Assembly: GCF_020171285.1 (NCBI RefSeq)
Contig: NZ_JAIUZI010000009.1
Span: forward strand, 62,001-126,000
Length of the DNA: 64,000 nucleotides
DNA from: Seohaeicola saemankumensis
GTDB taxonomy: Bacteria > Pseudomonadota > Alphaproteobacteria > Rhodobacterales > Rhodobacteraceae
Direction: 5' to 3'
Shown piece by piece: positions 62,134 through 64,000 of the stretch. Both the position numbers and the translations under genes were made by a program. The notes below the pieces were generated by a model. The model did no database searches and had not been told where the DNA came from. It was given only the letters and a program-made list of their open reading frames with translations. The first letter of the stretch is position 1. Each line of letters opens with the position of its first letter.

Positions 62134-63102
62134 ATGCGACTGAAACTGGTACCCACCGAAACCAAGTTCGACTTCTTCAAGCGGTGGAAGATCTGGCTTG
62201 GCGCGTCTGCCCTGATGATGGTGGTGGCGATGGTGTCCTTCTTTGTTCAGGGCCTGAATTTCGGCATCGATTTTCGCGGCGGCACTACGATCCGGGTCGA
62301 AAGCACCCAAGCCGTTGATGTCGCGGCCTATCGCGGGGCGATCGACACGCTGGGCCTGGGTGATGTCACCATCACCGAGATCTTTGACCCGACCTTTGGC
62401 GACGATGAAAACGTCGCCATGATCCGCATTCAGGCGCAGGACGGCGAAGAGTCGGTCTCGGCGCAGAGCACGACACAGGTGCACGAGGCGCTGAAAACCG
62501 TCGCACCCGATATCCGGATCATCTCGGTCGAATCCGTCGGTCCGAAAGTCTCGGGCGAGTTGGTGCAAACGGCTGTCCTGGCTGTGGCACTGGCCATTGC
62601 GGCGGTGCTTGTCTACATCTGGCTGCGGTTCGAATGGCAGTTCGCGCTGGGGGCCGTCGCGGCGCTGATCCACGATGTGGTTCTGACCATCGGCGTGTTT
62701 TCCGAACTGCAGATCAAGTTCGATCTCGCCATCATCGCGGCGCTGCTGACCATTGTGGGCTATTCATTGAACGACACCGTCGTCGTGTTCGACCGGGTGC
62801 GGGAAAACCTGCGCAAATACAAGAAGCTGTCGCTGGCAGAAGTGCTGAACCTGTCGATCAACGAAACCCTCAGCCGGACGGTCATGACCTCGGTCACCAC
62901 GCTGCTGGCGCTGATTTCGCTCTACGTGCTGGGCGGCGACGTGATCCGTGGATTTGTCTTTGCGATGATCTGGGGTGTGATCGTAGGGACCTATTCGTCG
63001 ATCTTTGTCGCCTCGTCGATCCTGCTGTACCTCGGTGTGAAACGCGACTGGTCAAAGCCGTCCAATACCTCCGGCAACCAGTTTGCCAACGTCGATGCCT
63101 GA
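62134..63102 (+). CDS. secF: protein translocase subunit SecF
   Basis: A 322-aa partner of SecD. Visible are FGIDFRGGTTIRVES (about residues 47-61) after the first membrane helix and SLNDTVVVFDRVRENLR (about 211-227), which is the SecF signature. It has six membrane helices. It starts 1 nt after secD and overlaps the following TauE/SafE gene by 8 nt, so all are probably one transcript. Confidence 0.97.
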   Translation: MRLKLVPTETKFDFFKRWKIWLGASALMMVVAMVSFFVQGLNFGIDFRGGTTIRVESTQAVDVAAYRGAIDTLGLGDVTITEIFDPTFGDDENVAMIRIQAQDGEESVSAQSTTQVHEALKTVAPDIRIISVESVGPKVSGELVQTAVLAVALAIAAVLVYIWLRFEWQFALGAVAALIHDVVLTIGVFSELQIKFDLAIIAALLTIVGYSLNDTVVVFDRVRENLRKYKKLSLAEVLNLSINETLSRTVMTSVTTLLALISLYVLGGDVIRGFVFAMIWGVIVGTYSSIFVASSILLYLGVKRDWSKPSNTSGNQFANVDA

Positions 63103-63847
63103 GGCCCTGGCCCAGGCCCTGGCAACGCCGGGTTTGGGCTGGCTGATCGTGACCATCACCGGAGCCGGGCTGGTGCGCGGGTTCACGGGGTTTGGCACCG
63201 CGCTGATCTTTGTTCCGGTCGCCGCGCAGTTCCTGCCGATGACCGAGGTGATCCTGATCCTTGCCACCACGGGCATATTTTCTACGGCGGCGCTGGTTCC
63301 GCGCGCCTGGCCGGTGGCGGACAAGCCCGAGGTCGCCTGGCTGGCGGTGTCGGCGGCGATCATGGTACCGGTCGGGCTGTGGGTGCTGGGTTTGCTGGAC
63401 CCGGTTGTCGTGCGTTGGCTGGCGACCGGGATAGTTGCGGCAACGCTGGCGGCCGTGGTGACGGGTTGGCGCTGGCATGGCAGGCTGGGCTGGCCCGGAC
63501 GGGTGGCTATCGGCGGCGCGGCGGGGACAATCGGCGGCATGACCGGGCTGACCGGGCCGATGGTGATCATCTTTTACCTTGCGAACGCCCGCAGCGCCCA
63601 TGCGGTGCGGGCCAATACGATCCTGTTCCTGTCGGCGCTGGATCTGGTGCTGGTGGCCAATCTGGTGCTGTCCGGGCGGGCGACCGCGCCTGTGCTGTGG
63701 ACGGCCGTGCTGCTGTCGGTGCCCTATCTGGCAACCACTCTGATCGGCCAGTCGTTGTTTGACCCCAATCGCGAGAGGGCGTATCGCTGGATCGCCTATG
63801 GGGTGGTGGGGCTGGCCGTTGTCACCGGACTGCCGATTCTGGATTGA
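63095..63847 (+). CDS. TauE/SafE family membrane transporter (second copy)
   Basis: A 250-aa polytopic membrane protein of the TauE/SafE family with two related halves: GLVRGFTGFGTALIFVPVAA and GAAGTIGGMTGLTGPMVIIF. The ATG at 63095 (MPEALAQALATPG) is chosen because it overlaps the secF stop; a TTG 12 nt upstream is less likely. It is inserted between secF and the Mth938-like gene, which are often adjacent in related bacteria. The substrate is unknown, presumably an organosulfur or similar anion. Confidence 0.87.
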   Translation: MPEALAQALATPGLGWLIVTITGAGLVRGFTGFGTALIFVPVAAQFLPMTEVILILATTGIFSTAALVPRAWPVADKPEVAWLAVSAAIMVPVGLWVLGLLDPVVVRWLATGIVAATLAAVVTGWRWHGRLGWPGRVAIGGAAGTIGGMTGLTGPMVIIFYLANARSAHAVRANTILFLSALDLVLVANLVLSGRATAPVLWTAVLLSVPYLATTLIGQSLFDPNRERAYRWIAYGVVGLAVVTGLPILD

Positions 63848-63858
63848 GGGACGCACAG

Positions 63859-64000
63859 ATGCGACTGAACGAAGTCACCTATACCGATGCCGAACCGGTC
63901 GATGGCTATGGCGCCGGGTTTTTTCGGGTCGGGGGCACGCGGATCGACGGCGCGCTGATCACCGGACCTGCGGGCACGGGCCCCTGGGGCGGGTTGGACG
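63859..64000 (+). CDS. Mth938-like domain protein (partial, continues past window)
   Basis: Only the first about 47 residues are visible: MRLNEVTYTDAEPVDGYGAG, then FFRVGGTRIDGALITGPAGT, which match the Mth938/NDUFAF3-type fold (DUF498). Family members near secDF in alphaproteobacteria are of unknown function; the human relative assists complex I assembly. It starts 11 nt after the TauE/SafE stop, so it is co-transcribed with secDF. Confidence 0.8.
   Translation, partial: MRLNEVTYTDAEPVDGYGAGFFRVGGTRIDGALITGPAGTGPWGGLD

Overview
The window is 64 kb of GC-rich chromosomal DNA from an alphaproteobacterium, most likely of the Rhodobacterales (Roseobacter group). This rests on the GC-rich codon use, a PutA without an N-terminal DNA-binding domain next to a divergent Lrp-type putR, a short HisG that needs HisZ, a Hint-domain protein and an RTX metalloprotease of the kind seen in roseobacters, and short repeats scattered between genes that share a core reading GAGTATTTG..AAGAGATGAA. 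I see no prophage, insertion sequence, CRISPR array, rRNA or origin. The assignment comes from gene content only and was not checked by phylogeny.

1-9.6 kb: a minus-strand, translationally coupled operon reading xdhA-xdhB-xdhC, ABC ATPase, permease, small membrane protein, permease, BMP-family binding protein (cut by the window start). It joins purine or nucleoside import to xanthine oxidation. A long stem-loop sits in the xdhA leader, and a dispersed repeat is read in frame inside XdhA. 9.6-17.2 kb: a TauE/SafE transporter diverges from dnaE across a perfect 14-bp palindrome. Then follow a Hint-domain protein behind an Fnr-type box, a secreted HExxH protein, slyX and a crotonase-fold enzyme. 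17.2-25.6 kb: the coupled hisS-hisZ-hisG operon, a Crp/Fnr regulator with its own half-matching box, an MDR oxidoreductase, an inositol-phosphatase family protein, a peptidoglycan-binding protein, a GFA-type protein and a rhomboid protease. 25.7-29.7 kb: putA and divergent putR, with two inverted repeats between them.

29.7-37.2 kb is the most accessory-looking part. It holds a secreted TPR protein, three tandem paralogues of a small secreted two-cysteine family (the first frameshifted in a run of seven C), an FkbM methyltransferase, superoxide dismutase, tRNA-Asp and tRNA-Glu, a possible small RNA, a serralysin-like RTX protease and a LOG-family protein. 37.3-48.2 kb: a LysM protein with a long Pro/Ala/Glu linker, an Atm1-type ABC exporter, a cardiolipin-synthase-like PLD protein, and a two-gene RND efflux system, with repeat clusters in two of the gaps.

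48.5-64 kb is mostly envelope and housekeeping: a YfgM-like protein with BamB and Der, a MarC protein, a fatty acid desaturase, a helix-hairpin-helix protein with a histone-H1-like tail, SerS, an MscS channel, a membrane pentapeptide-repeat protein, and yajC-secD-secF followed by a second TauE/SafE protein and the start of a Mth938-like protein. The least expected observations are the in-frame repeat in XdhA, the three-gene secreted family with a homopolymer frameshift, paired 12-bp boxes with the same 32-nt spacing at two distant loci, and the small membrane subunit inside the BMP transporter operon.
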